From assembly GCA_003154635.1 (NCBI GenBank), contig PMDX01000007.1, forward strand, positions 410 to 5,524: a DNA stretch of 5,115 nucleotides. The letters run 5' to 3'. Below, in pieces: positions 1 to 4,550 of the stretch (positions are counted from its first letter, which is position 1; each line of letters begins with the position of its first letter). A model generated the notes under the pieces. The model was not told the DNA's origin and searched no databases. It saw nothing but the letters and a program-made list of their open reading frames with translations. The translations under genes were made by a program, and so were the position numbers. This DNA is from Actinomycetota bacterium. GTDB taxonomy: Bacteria; Actinomycetota; Geothermincolia; Fen-727; Anoxymicrobiaceae.

Positions 1-309
1 TTCCCGGCCTCCGGGAGAGAAAGAGGAAAATTCGTAGGCCTGCGCGGTCGGCAGAGTGAAGGAGCGCGCCTTGCCCGAGAGGTTTCTCACGTTGAGGGTC
101 AGTGAGAACGTGTTCGTGGCATTTGCCGAGGAAGGATTCGAGCGCAAGATCTCTTCAAAACCATGTACCTTGAGCGCGCCGGTAGCGCCTCCCACACCCG
201 GCGGGGGGTGGGATTCCACCGGGCCGGCGTCGCATCCACCGGCAGCGAATAGTGCGAGTGTACACACCGCGATAAGAGATAACACTATCGAAAATCGTCT
301 CAGCTTCAC
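1..309 (-). CDS. BsuPI-domain-like lipoprotein, partial (C-terminus off window)
   Basis: This gene runs off the left edge; 103 codons are visible, all open. It starts at a GTG (bases 309-307) with AGGAG six bases upstream. The N-terminus is a signal peptide: KLRR at residues 2-5, a hydrophobic core at about 6-23, then A-G-G-Cys26. This is a weak but acceptable lipobox, with Ala at -3 instead of Leu or Val. A Pro/Gly-rich linker follows (about 30-44). Residues 66-103 read as alternating beta strands, with TFSLTLNVRN, then FTLPTAQAYEF and SPGGRE. This fits the pattern of BsuPI intracellular proteinase inhibitor domains (strand, N-x-S turn, hydrophobic strand, 'YDF', glycine turn). In many bacteria that domain occurs in secreted or lipid-anchored proteins with no proven inhibitor role. 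The gene follows the epoxide hydrolase gene after 9 bases and shares its strand, so it is probably its operon partner. The lipoprotein nature is fairly sure; the domain call rests on about 38 residues. Confidence 0.72.
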   Translation of the reverse strand, partial: MKLRRFSIVLSLIAVCTLALFAAGGCDAGPVESHPPPGVGGATGALKVHGFEEILRSNPSSANATNTFSLTLNVRNLSGKARSFTLPTAQAYEFSSFSPGGRE

Positions 310-318
310 CCGGGACTC

Positions 319-1188
319 CTAGAGGAACTCGTCAAGGTACTGGTTGACGATGTTCGGGGCCTCCTGCTGTACCCAGTGACTGCACCTCGGTATGTACCTG
401 ATCCGAAGGCCGTCGGCAAAGTAAGGATCGAGGCCGTACGTCAGCTCTTTCCCCAGCGCGCGGTCGCTTTCGGCCCAGATGAGGAGGGTCGGGCTCAATA
501 TCCGCGGAAAAGACCTTGCCATCTTGAAGAAGCCAAGGTTCCGCATCGATGCACGGTAGTAGTTGATGCCACCGGTAAGTGCTCCGGGCCGGCCCGCCGC
601 ACGTGCAAGCTCTTTCAGGTCTTCCTTACTGAAAGCTTCCTTGTCGATCGCCCATTCGCTGAAGAAGTACTTGAGAAGGTAGAAATCGTGGGCGCTGAAG
701 AGCAACTCCGGAATGCGCGGGAGCTGGAAGAAGAACGTGTACCAGGAGCGCATCATCTGTCGCGGGTTGCTCATGAGGTTCTTTGCGAAAACGGCCGGAT
801 GCGGAGCGTTCATAACGACCAGCTTGTCGAGATGGCTGGGGAACGCTACCGCGAACATCCAGGCCACCACCCCGCCCCAGTCGTGCGAGACCACGTGAGC
901 TCTGGAAGCTCCGAACGCTTCTATCAGGCACCTCACGTCATTTACCAGCTTATCCGCCTTGTACTCGCCTACGCCCTCGGGCTTGTCGCTCTCACCATAG
1001 CCTCTGAGATCGGGGGCTACGACCTTGAAACGCCTGGCTAGATAAGGTATCTGGTGCCGCCAGGAGTACCAGGATTCGGGAAAACCGTGCAGCAGGAGCA
1101 CCAGGTCACCCTCTCCCTGTGTCACACAGTGGAATCTAAGGCCGTTTGCCTCTACGAACTCGTGGTTCCAGGTGGTGGTTTCTTGCAT
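319..1188 (-). CDS. Alpha/beta hydrolase, epoxide hydrolase-like
   Basis: Complete 289-residue enzyme, a usual length for this family. The ATG has AGGAG seven bases upstream. Visible motifs are, in order: HGFP at 34-37 (oxyanion hole, HGxP type); RGYGESDKP at 62-70; the nucleophile elbow SHDWGG at 101-106 with Asp103 as nucleophile; a helical cap at about 135-225; the acid Asp242 in WAESDRALG; and the general base His271 in CSHWVQQEAP. Asp as nucleophile with HGFPESW is the pattern of soluble epoxide hydrolases. Two cap tyrosines, Tyr150 (RSWYTFFFQLP) and Tyr210 or Tyr211 (NYYR), fit the pair that polarises the epoxide oxygen. The expected reaction is hydrolysis of an epoxide to a vicinal diol through an aspartyl ester. 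Related haloalkane and fluoroacetate dehalogenases also use Asp, but the HGFPESW and DWGG combination favours epoxide hydrolase. There is no signal peptide, so it is cytoplasmic. It is the first gene of a two-gene unit with the lipoprotein. The natural substrate is unknown. Confidence 0.9.
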   Translation of the reverse strand: MQETTTWNHEFVEANGLRFHCVTQGEGDLVLLLHGFPESWYSWRHQIPYLARRFKVVAPDLRGYGESDKPEGVGEYKADKLVNDVRCLIEAFGASRAHVVSHDWGGVVAWMFAVAFPSHLDKLVVMNAPHPAVFAKNLMSNPRQMMRSWYTFFFQLPRIPELLFSAHDFYLLKYFFSEWAIDKEAFSKEDLKELARAAGRPGALTGGINYYRASMRNLGFFKMARSFPRILSPTLLIWAESDRALGKELTYGLDPYFADGLRIRYIPRCSHWVQQEAPNIVNQYLDEFL

Positions 1189-1228
1189 TGTATTGCTCCT
1201 TATGAACCGACGACCCGGCTTCAGGCTT

Positions 1229-1257
1229 ATTCTACTACGCGTCCATCATACGTACGA
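1229..1257 (-). promoter_or_regulatory. Tentative promoter for the hydrolase-lipoprotein unit
   Basis: On the minus strand a TAGAAT box (bases 1234-1229, five of six matches to TATAAT) lies about 40 bases upstream of the hydrolase ATG. The hexamer 17 bases further upstream (TCGTAC, 1257-1252) is a poor -35 box, so this promoter is weakly supported. The 166-base gap between the hydrolase and the small membrane protein is the only place where both divergent units can have promoters. Confidence 0.25.
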
Positions 1258-1304
1258 CGGGCAAATCCCTCTTGGGAAGTCCCAGAATTACTCCAGCCGG
1301 GCTA

Positions 1305-1333
1305 CGGACATCGGGCATCATTCGAGGTTTAAT
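1305..1333 (+). promoter_or_regulatory. Tentative promoter for the small membrane protein gene
   Basis: CGGACA (1305-1310, four of six matches to TTGACA) is followed after exactly 17 bases by TTTAAT (1328-1333, five of six matches to TATAAT). The expected transcript start is near 1340. This would leave a leader of only about 15 bases and place the GGAGG ribosome binding site at its very 5' end, which weakens the call. Confidence 0.25.
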
Positions 1334-1354
1334 CTAATTGGAGGCATTATTGAG

Positions 1355-1639
1355 ATGATACTTTACAATTTGGTGATGTTCGCTGGAAGCATAGCGCTGT
1401 CAGGACTGATTGCAACCGGCTTTCTTTTTGTGTTCAAAAAATCCCCGTGGCGGTTGCCGATGGCCTTGCTGTTACGTCAACCGGAGATGCCGCCCGACGA
1501 GAAGGCGCTTCTCAGGGAGAGGGTCATACAGATATGCTCCGAGCCCGACGAGGTTGTTCGCCTGACGCTTTGCGAAGAGATCTACCTGCCGCTAGGCAAA
1601 TCATGGCACCAGCCATCCGAGGCCGCCGCCGGCGCCTGA
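1355..1639 (+). CDS. Small single-span membrane protein, function unknown
   Basis: This gene encodes 94 residues. The start at ATG 1355 follows GGAGG (1340-1344) with a 10-base gap. The open frame continues upstream towards 1172, but that stretch lies in the divergent promoter region and reads as non-coding, so I reject the longer version. Residues 4-27 form one hydrophobic segment (LVMFAGSIALSGLIATGFLF), followed by positive KK, a short PWRLPMALLLRQP stretch, and a soluble tail of about 50 residues. The tail has a predicted amphipathic helix (EKALLRERVIQICSEPDEVV) and two cysteines (Cys61 and Cys73). The likely topology is a short N-terminus outside and the tail in the cytoplasm, by the positive-inside rule. 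I do not recognise a family. It sits between the divergent hydrolase unit and the desaturase-like gene, with 102 bases to the next ATG, so it could share a transcript with the desaturase, although that gene seems to have its own -10 box. Confidence 0.68.
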   Translation: MILYNLVMFAGSIALSGLIATGFLFVFKKSPWRLPMALLLRQPEMPPDEKALLRERVIQICSEPDEVVRLTLCEEIYLPLGKSWHQPSEAAAGA

Positions 1640-1661
1640 GAGGATTGCTTCATAGTCTTCC

Positions 1662-1687
1662 TTGACTCCAGCGTTTTCACATATAAT
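1662..1687 (+). promoter_or_regulatory. Possible promoter of the desaturase-like gene
   Basis: An exact TATAAT lies at 1682-1687, with TTGACT (five of six matches to TTGACA) at 1662-1667. The spacer is only 14 bases, shorter than the usual 16-18 for a vegetative sigma factor, so the two boxes may not work as a pair. The perfect -10 box, its position 55 bases before the ATG, and the lack of another candidate in the leader still make a start near 1694 plausible. Confidence 0.4.
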
Positions 1688-1694
1688 TACGGGG

Positions 1695-1711
1695 CTTTGC
1701 GTGCTGCAAAA
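1695..1711 (+). repeat. Inverted repeat TTTGC-N5-GCAAA in the desaturase leader
   Basis: Perfect 5-base arms, TTTGC (1696-1700) and GCAAA (1706-1710), flank a 5-base centre. The arm sequence CTTTGC on the left also occurs in the leader of the convergent reductase-like gene. It sits just downstream of the TATAAT box, at the expected start of the transcript, where it could be a repressor site or a 5' hairpin. The short arms mean chance is possible. Confidence 0.35.
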
Positions 1712-1729
1712 CACGGTATTTCTAAAGAC

Positions 1730-1735
1730 AGGAGG
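1730..1735 (+). promoter_or_regulatory. Ribosome binding site fixing the desaturase start
   Basis: AGGAGG is six bases before ATG 1742. It decides against the upstream in-frame TTG at 1697, which has no such site and would add 15 residues ahead of the conserved N-terminal FAD motif. Confidence 0.9.
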
Positions 1736-1741
1736 AAATTG

Positions 1742-3229
1742 ATGAAGGCAATAGTCATGGGAGGAGGGATGGGCGGCCTCGCGACCGCCATAAACCTGCT
1801 CGATCTTGGCATGGAGGTCTCTCTGATCGAGGCCGACGAAATATTCGGTGGCCGCGCCAGCTCGTGGCTCGACGAAGACGGAGACATGATCGATAACGCG
1901 CTGCACGTCTTCTTCCCTTACTACGTTAACCTGCTCGAGTTCTTTAAGAAGATGGGCATCTACGACAACATAGCCTGGAAGAACTCCGAGTTCTACTACG
2001 CCCAGGAAGGCGGCAACCAGGCAGTACTGAAGTTCAAGAAGCTCCCGGCGCCGTTCCACGCGGCTTACGCGTTCGGCCATCTCTTGAAGGACTACAAGGG
2101 CATTGCCAAGTGGAAGGTCATGGCTGCTGGCATGCCCATGGTACTGGGACTCTTCTTCGGGGAGAAGAGGCTGAACGAGCTGGACAAGATCAGCATGGCG
2201 ACAATGGTCTACAGGTACGGCTCCCTCGAGGGACTTAAGGCGGTCATGGAGCCGGGTATCAACGGCCTCACGTTCACACCGTCATGGGGCATCTCCGCCA
2301 AGGTCATGATGAACTGGGGAATGAAAGTGATGGGCTCCGCCGAAAACGCAAGGGTAGGATTCGCCAACGGCGGCCTCGGTGAGATATGGGTCGACAACTG
2401 CCTCGATTACATAAAGAAGAAGGGGGGAACCTTCGAGCTCGGCAAGGCCGTAACTACCGTCAACGTCGAGAAAGGCAAGATCAAGAACATCACAGTCAAC
2501 GATTCGGAAACGATGGAAGCCGATCTGTACGTCTCGGCTATAAGCCCGTACTCGCTTCGAAGGGTGCTCCCCGACGAAGCGTACAAACTCGAGTACTTCC
2601 GCGATCTATGGTACTTCCAGTATGCGCCTTCGCTTTCATTGCAGGTATGGTTCGACAAGAAGCTCACCGACGTCGATGTGACGTTCTTCTCGAGCGACTG
2701 CATCTTCAACACCTACGCCGATCTGTCAAACGTGCTCCCACACATCTTCAAGGGCGGGACTATGTTCGAGATGGTGCTATCGCCGGCCGACCACGTGCAG
2801 GGGCTGCCGGACGAGGTGATTTTCGATATCGCGATAGAGCAGATCAAGGACAGGTTCCCGCTGGCAAAAGACGCCAAGGTCCTCAAGTGGAAGGTAGTGC
2901 GCGAGCGACAGGGTGTCTACAGGGCAGCACCGGACATGGAGAGCCACAGGCCGTTCCAGCGCTCTCCGTACGAGAACTTCTATGTCACCGGCGACTACAC
3001 CAAGACACACGTGAGTTCCGGCGGCATGGAGGCCGCTATCTGGAACTCCAACAAGACATCGGAACTCATTGCTGCCGACAAGCTCGGCAAGGTCATATCC
3101 TTGAACAAGGAGTTCAAGGTTAACGAGCCGCTCATGAAGATAATGAAACCGATGGCATTCGCGGGAATAGCCGCAGCCGGACTTGGCGTCGCCAGGCTGG
3201 TGCTCAAAGGTCTCATGAAAAAGAAGTAG
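1742..3229 (+). CDS. Phytoene desaturase-like FAD-dependent oxidoreductase (plant PDS/ZDS type)
   Basis: Complete 495-residue flavoprotein of the amine oxidase / phytoene desaturase superfamily. The N-terminal FAD fold starts at residue 3: GGGMGG at 7-12, Glu30 closing the second strand, and GGRASSW at 36-42. Residues 49-73, with DNALHVFFPYYVNLLEFF, match the GLHIFFGAYPN region of plant and cyanobacterial phytoene and zeta-carotene desaturases. The C-terminal FAD motif is VTGDYTKTHVSSGGMEAA at 415-432, comparable to their GDYTKQ..LASMEGA. This resemblance is closer than to bacterial CrtI or to hydroxysqualene dehydroxylase HpnE. After the catalytic domain comes a basic-ended hydrophobic tail (about 468-489, ending LMKKK) that could bind the membrane. 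The expected chemistry is FAD-linked dehydrogenation or isomerisation of a hydrophobic isoprenoid chain, with electrons passed to quinone in the plant-type enzymes. The substrate is uncertain because no phytoene synthase is visible. The gene converges on the reductase-like gene at a strong terminator. Confidence 0.85.
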   Translation: MKAIVMGGGMGGLATAINLLDLGMEVSLIEADEIFGGRASSWLDEDGDMIDNALHVFFPYYVNLLEFFKKMGIYDNIAWKNSEFYYAQEGGNQAVLKFKKLPAPFHAAYAFGHLLKDYKGIAKWKVMAAGMPMVLGLFFGEKRLNELDKISMATMVYRYGSLEGLKAVMEPGINGLTFTPSWGISAKVMMNWGMKVMGSAENARVGFANGGLGEIWVDNCLDYIKKKGGTFELGKAVTTVNVEKGKIKNITVNDSETMEADLYVSAISPYSLRRVLPDEAYKLEYFRDLWYFQYAPSLSLQVWFDKKLTDVDVTFFSSDCIFNTYADLSNVLPHIFKGGTMFEMVLSPADHVQGLPDEVIFDIAIEQIKDRFPLAKDAKVLKWKVVRERQGVYRAAPDMESHRPFQRSPYENFYVTGDYTKTHVSSGGMEAAIWNSNKTSELIAADKLGKVISLNKEFKVNEPLMKIMKPMAFAGIAAAGLGVARLVLKGLMKKK

Positions 3230-3248
3230 GAACCACCAATGAGAAGAG

Positions 3249-3282
3249 AACGGCAGGGGTTTTGAGCCCCTGCCGTTTTTTT
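3249..3282 (+). terminator. Strong intrinsic terminator, probably serving both convergent genes
   Basis: An 11-base perfect stem, AACGGCAGGGG (3249-3259) with CCCCTGCCGTT (3267-3277), encloses the 7-base loop TTTTGAG. On the plus strand a run of seven T (3276-3282) follows, giving a textbook terminator 20 bases after the desaturase stop. Read on the minus strand, the same stem comes 21 bases after the reductase stop and is followed by a looser pyrimidine run (TTCTCTTCTC), so it probably also stops that transcript, less strongly. Confidence 0.93.
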
Positions 3283-3297
3283 ATCTCCAGTTAAAGC

Positions 3298-4383
3298 CTA
3301 GCTCTTGCTCATGTAACTGAAGCCAGGGATTGCCATCTTGGGGATGACTGGCATCTTGGGCAGCAGGCCGGCGAGCTTCGTAACGTTGTGTTCGCCCATG
3401 AGCTTTACGCCGAACTCCATCGCCTTGACGTTGGGACGCACGAACGGGTACCAGACCTTGTTCTTGATTGCGTATGAAATCTTGAAGAGGCTGGTGAAAC
3501 GCTGGAACTCGGCAAGACCGCGCTCCCGGTCCATAACGGCGAGGGCCGCGACCTTGCCGGTGATGAGGGCTCCCGAGATCCCGAACCACATCATGGGGTC
3601 CATTGCTCCGGACATCGTCCCGCACATCACGGCGTCTTTCCAGAACAGCCTCGGGTTGTCGGGGGAACCAATGGGAACCGCGCCCGAGACGTACTGCCAG
3701 TCGTCGTGCTCGATGCCCTCTTCGTGGACCATGAACCTCTTGTACTTTGTGAGGCACTTCTCGGTGACTTCCCTGATGCTGAAGAGAAGGTTGAAGTAGT
3801 AGTTGTTCACCGCGGAGAGGTATCCGTACTCGGTAATGCATTCGTCCCACCAGATCCACGCGTAGCTGCCGATACCGATCTCGCCACGAGAGATCCAGCC
3901 GTACCAGCGCAGATACGGAATATCGACCATCTCGTAAGCCGCGGGGATGAGCCCGCATGCGATGATCGTGTTGGGCGGCAGGTTCGAGAGAGTCTCTTTG
4001 TTAAGTGGCGAGTTCCACTCGAACTTGATATCGAGGCCCTTGCACTCGTTGTAGAGCAACGTATCGAGGCTGGTCTCGCGGTTGCCGCGCTCAACGGCCA
4101 TCATGTCGTGAACGGGCGCGAGGATCTTTGTGTTATGGAAGTAGAAGGGGCATGCCAGCACCTGGTGAAACACTGGTGACAGATCGATGCCGATGTAGTC
4201 AGATGTCTTCTTGACGTCAAGTGGCGTCACGTGGGTAGAGGGGTTGTAAAGTTGCGAGCCGCCGTATCCGGGCTCCCGGTCGTGGACCGTGACGGAATAT
4301 CCTTCGCGTGCAAGGTTAATTGCCGCAATCAGTCCGGACATCCCGGCTCCGTAGATGGTCGCTTCCGTGTTCTTTGGTGCCAT
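3298..4383 (-). CDS. Geranylgeranyl reductase-like FAD/NAD(P)-fold protein
   Basis: Complete 361-residue protein. The chosen ATG (4383-4381) has AGGAGG four bases upstream; a longer reading from TTG 4440 would begin inside the promoter. The N-terminus is a dinucleotide-binding fold, ATIYGAGMSGLIAAINLA, with GAGMSG at 12-17, Asp35 ending the second strand, and GGS at 41-43. A middle region rich in aromatic residues (YLRWYGWISRGEIGIGSYAWIWWDE, about 157-181) is followed by SGAVPIGSP at 233-240. Residues 251-282 contain CGTMSGAMDP, then FGISGALITGKVAALAV. This looks like the second FAD motif of geranylgeranyl reductases (GDAAG..P..G.G...A..SG..AA), though the usual GD is GT here. Family members saturate isoprenoid chains of lipids, quinones or chlorophyll side chains using FAD. 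The protein is somewhat shorter than typical members and ends in a Met/Pro-rich tail (about 336-361). It is divergent from the TetR gene and convergent with the desaturase-like gene. The fold is sure; the exact reaction is not. Confidence 0.75.
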   Translation of the reverse strand: MAPKNTEATIYGAGMSGLIAAINLAREGYSVTVHDREPGYGGSQLYNPSTHVTPLDVKKTSDYIGIDLSPVFHQVLACPFYFHNTKILAPVHDMMAVERGNRETSLDTLLYNECKGLDIKFEWNSPLNKETLSNLPPNTIIACGLIPAAYEMVDIPYLRWYGWISRGEIGIGSYAWIWWDECITEYGYLSAVNNYYFNLLFSIREVTEKCLTKYKRFMVHEEGIEHDDWQYVSGAVPIGSPDNPRLFWKDAVMCGTMSGAMDPMMWFGISGALITGKVAALAVMDRERGLAEFQRFTSLFKISYAIKNKVWYPFVRPNVKAMEFGVKLMGEHNVTKLAGLLPKMPVIPKMAIPGFSYMSKS

Positions 4384-4387
4384 CGCT

Positions 4388-4393
4388 CCTCCT
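4388..4393 (-). promoter_or_regulatory. Ribosome binding site fixing the reductase start
   Basis: On the minus strand AGGAGG is followed by AGCG and then ATG 4383. It sets the start ahead of the conserved GAGMSG fold. Its first two bases form part of the right arm of the CTTTGC/GCAAAG hairpin, so folding of the leader could affect initiation. Confidence 0.88.
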
Positions 4394-4410
4394 TTGCCAT
4401 AGGCGCAAAG
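4392..4410 (-). repeat. Inverted repeat CTTTGC-N7-GCAAAG in the reductase leader
   Basis: Perfect 6-base arms (4392-4397 and 4405-4410) flank a 7-base centre. In the minus-strand transcript it would form a small hairpin next to, and slightly overlapping, the ribosome binding site. Its left arm on the plus strand, CTTTGC, is the same as in the desaturase leader repeat at 1695-1711, where the spacing is 5 instead of 7. Confidence 0.45.
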
Positions 4411-4440
4411 ATTAAAACACCTTATATGGTGTGGTTTCAA
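4411..4440 (-). promoter_or_regulatory. Promoter of the reductase-like gene
   Basis: Read on the minus strand, TTGAAA (4440-4435, four of six matches to TTGACA) is followed after 18 bases by TTTAAT (4416-4411, five of six matches to TATAAT). The expected transcript start is near 4404, giving a leader of about 20 bases that still contains the ribosome binding site. The spacer is almost filled by a perfect palindrome, which points to repression. Confidence 0.6.
4417..4432. promoter_or_regulatory. Candidate TetR operator: palindrome inside the promoter spacer
   Basis: ACACC (4417-4421), TTATAT (4422-4427) and GGTGT (4428-4432) form an inverted repeat with perfect 5-base arms and a 16-base total, in the size range of TetR-family operators. 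It starts directly next to the -10 box and ends two bases short of the -35 box of the reductase promoter, so a bound protein would block RNA polymerase. The divergent TetR gene starts 119 bases away. Binding by that protein is inferred from position and symmetry only. Confidence 0.55.
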
Positions 4441-4495
4441 TGCCCGTTGCGACTTTTTTCCACCAATGCCCCTGATAGCGAATGAAACGGCTGGA

Positions 4496-4504
4496 TGTTA
4501 GAAT
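4496..4504 (+). promoter_or_regulatory. Possible extended -10 promoter of the TetR gene
   Basis: TGTTAGAAT has the TGn extension and a -10 box with five of six matches to TATAAT. The bases 16-18 upstream do not form a good -35 box, as is common for extended -10 promoters. The expected start near 4511 leaves a leader of about 40 bases before ATG 4551. Confidence 0.4.
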
Positions 4505-4550
4505 GCGCCCCAGCCTCGAAGTCTTGGAGTGACCTTGTGGAGAGAAAGAG

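Noticed and set aside
56..322. Plus-strand open frame at the left edge
   Set aside because: The minus strand here has a GTG start, AGGAG site, signal peptide and BsuPI-like strands, so the plus frame is a shadow.
376..1041. Plus-strand open frame of 221 codons opposite the hydrolase gene
   Set aside because: It is the shadow of the hydrolase, which has all catalytic motifs and a good ribosome binding site; the opposite frame has neither motifs nor an upstream Shine-Dalgarno site.
319..1188. Haloalkane or fluoroacetate dehalogenase as the name for the hydrolase
   Set aside because: HGFPESW with HDWGG and the two cap tyrosines fit epoxide hydrolase better; fluoroacetate dehalogenases usually have DRG after the nucleophile and haloalkane dehalogenases HGNP or HGEP.
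1273..1284. Small palindrome TGGGA-AG-TCCCA between the divergent hydrolase and membrane protein genes
   Set aside because: The arms are only five bases and it does not overlap a convincing promoter box, so it is not reported as an operator.
2386..3123. 245-codon frame inside the desaturase gene
   Set aside because: It is Arg/Gln/Gly-rich with no recognisable motif, as expected of an out-of-frame reading of the real gene.
1742..3229. Hydroxysqualene dehydroxylase (HpnE) or bacterial CrtI as the name for the desaturase-like gene
   Set aside because: The ALHVFFPYYVN and GDYTKTHVSSGGMEAA stretches are closer to plant-type PDS/ZDS, and no hopanoid or crtB genes are adjacent. A tree would be needed to settle it.
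3706..4179. 157-codon plus-strand frame opposite the reductase gene
   Set aside because: It lies wholly within the reductase gene, which has clear dinucleotide-fold motifs, and has no ribosome binding site of its own.
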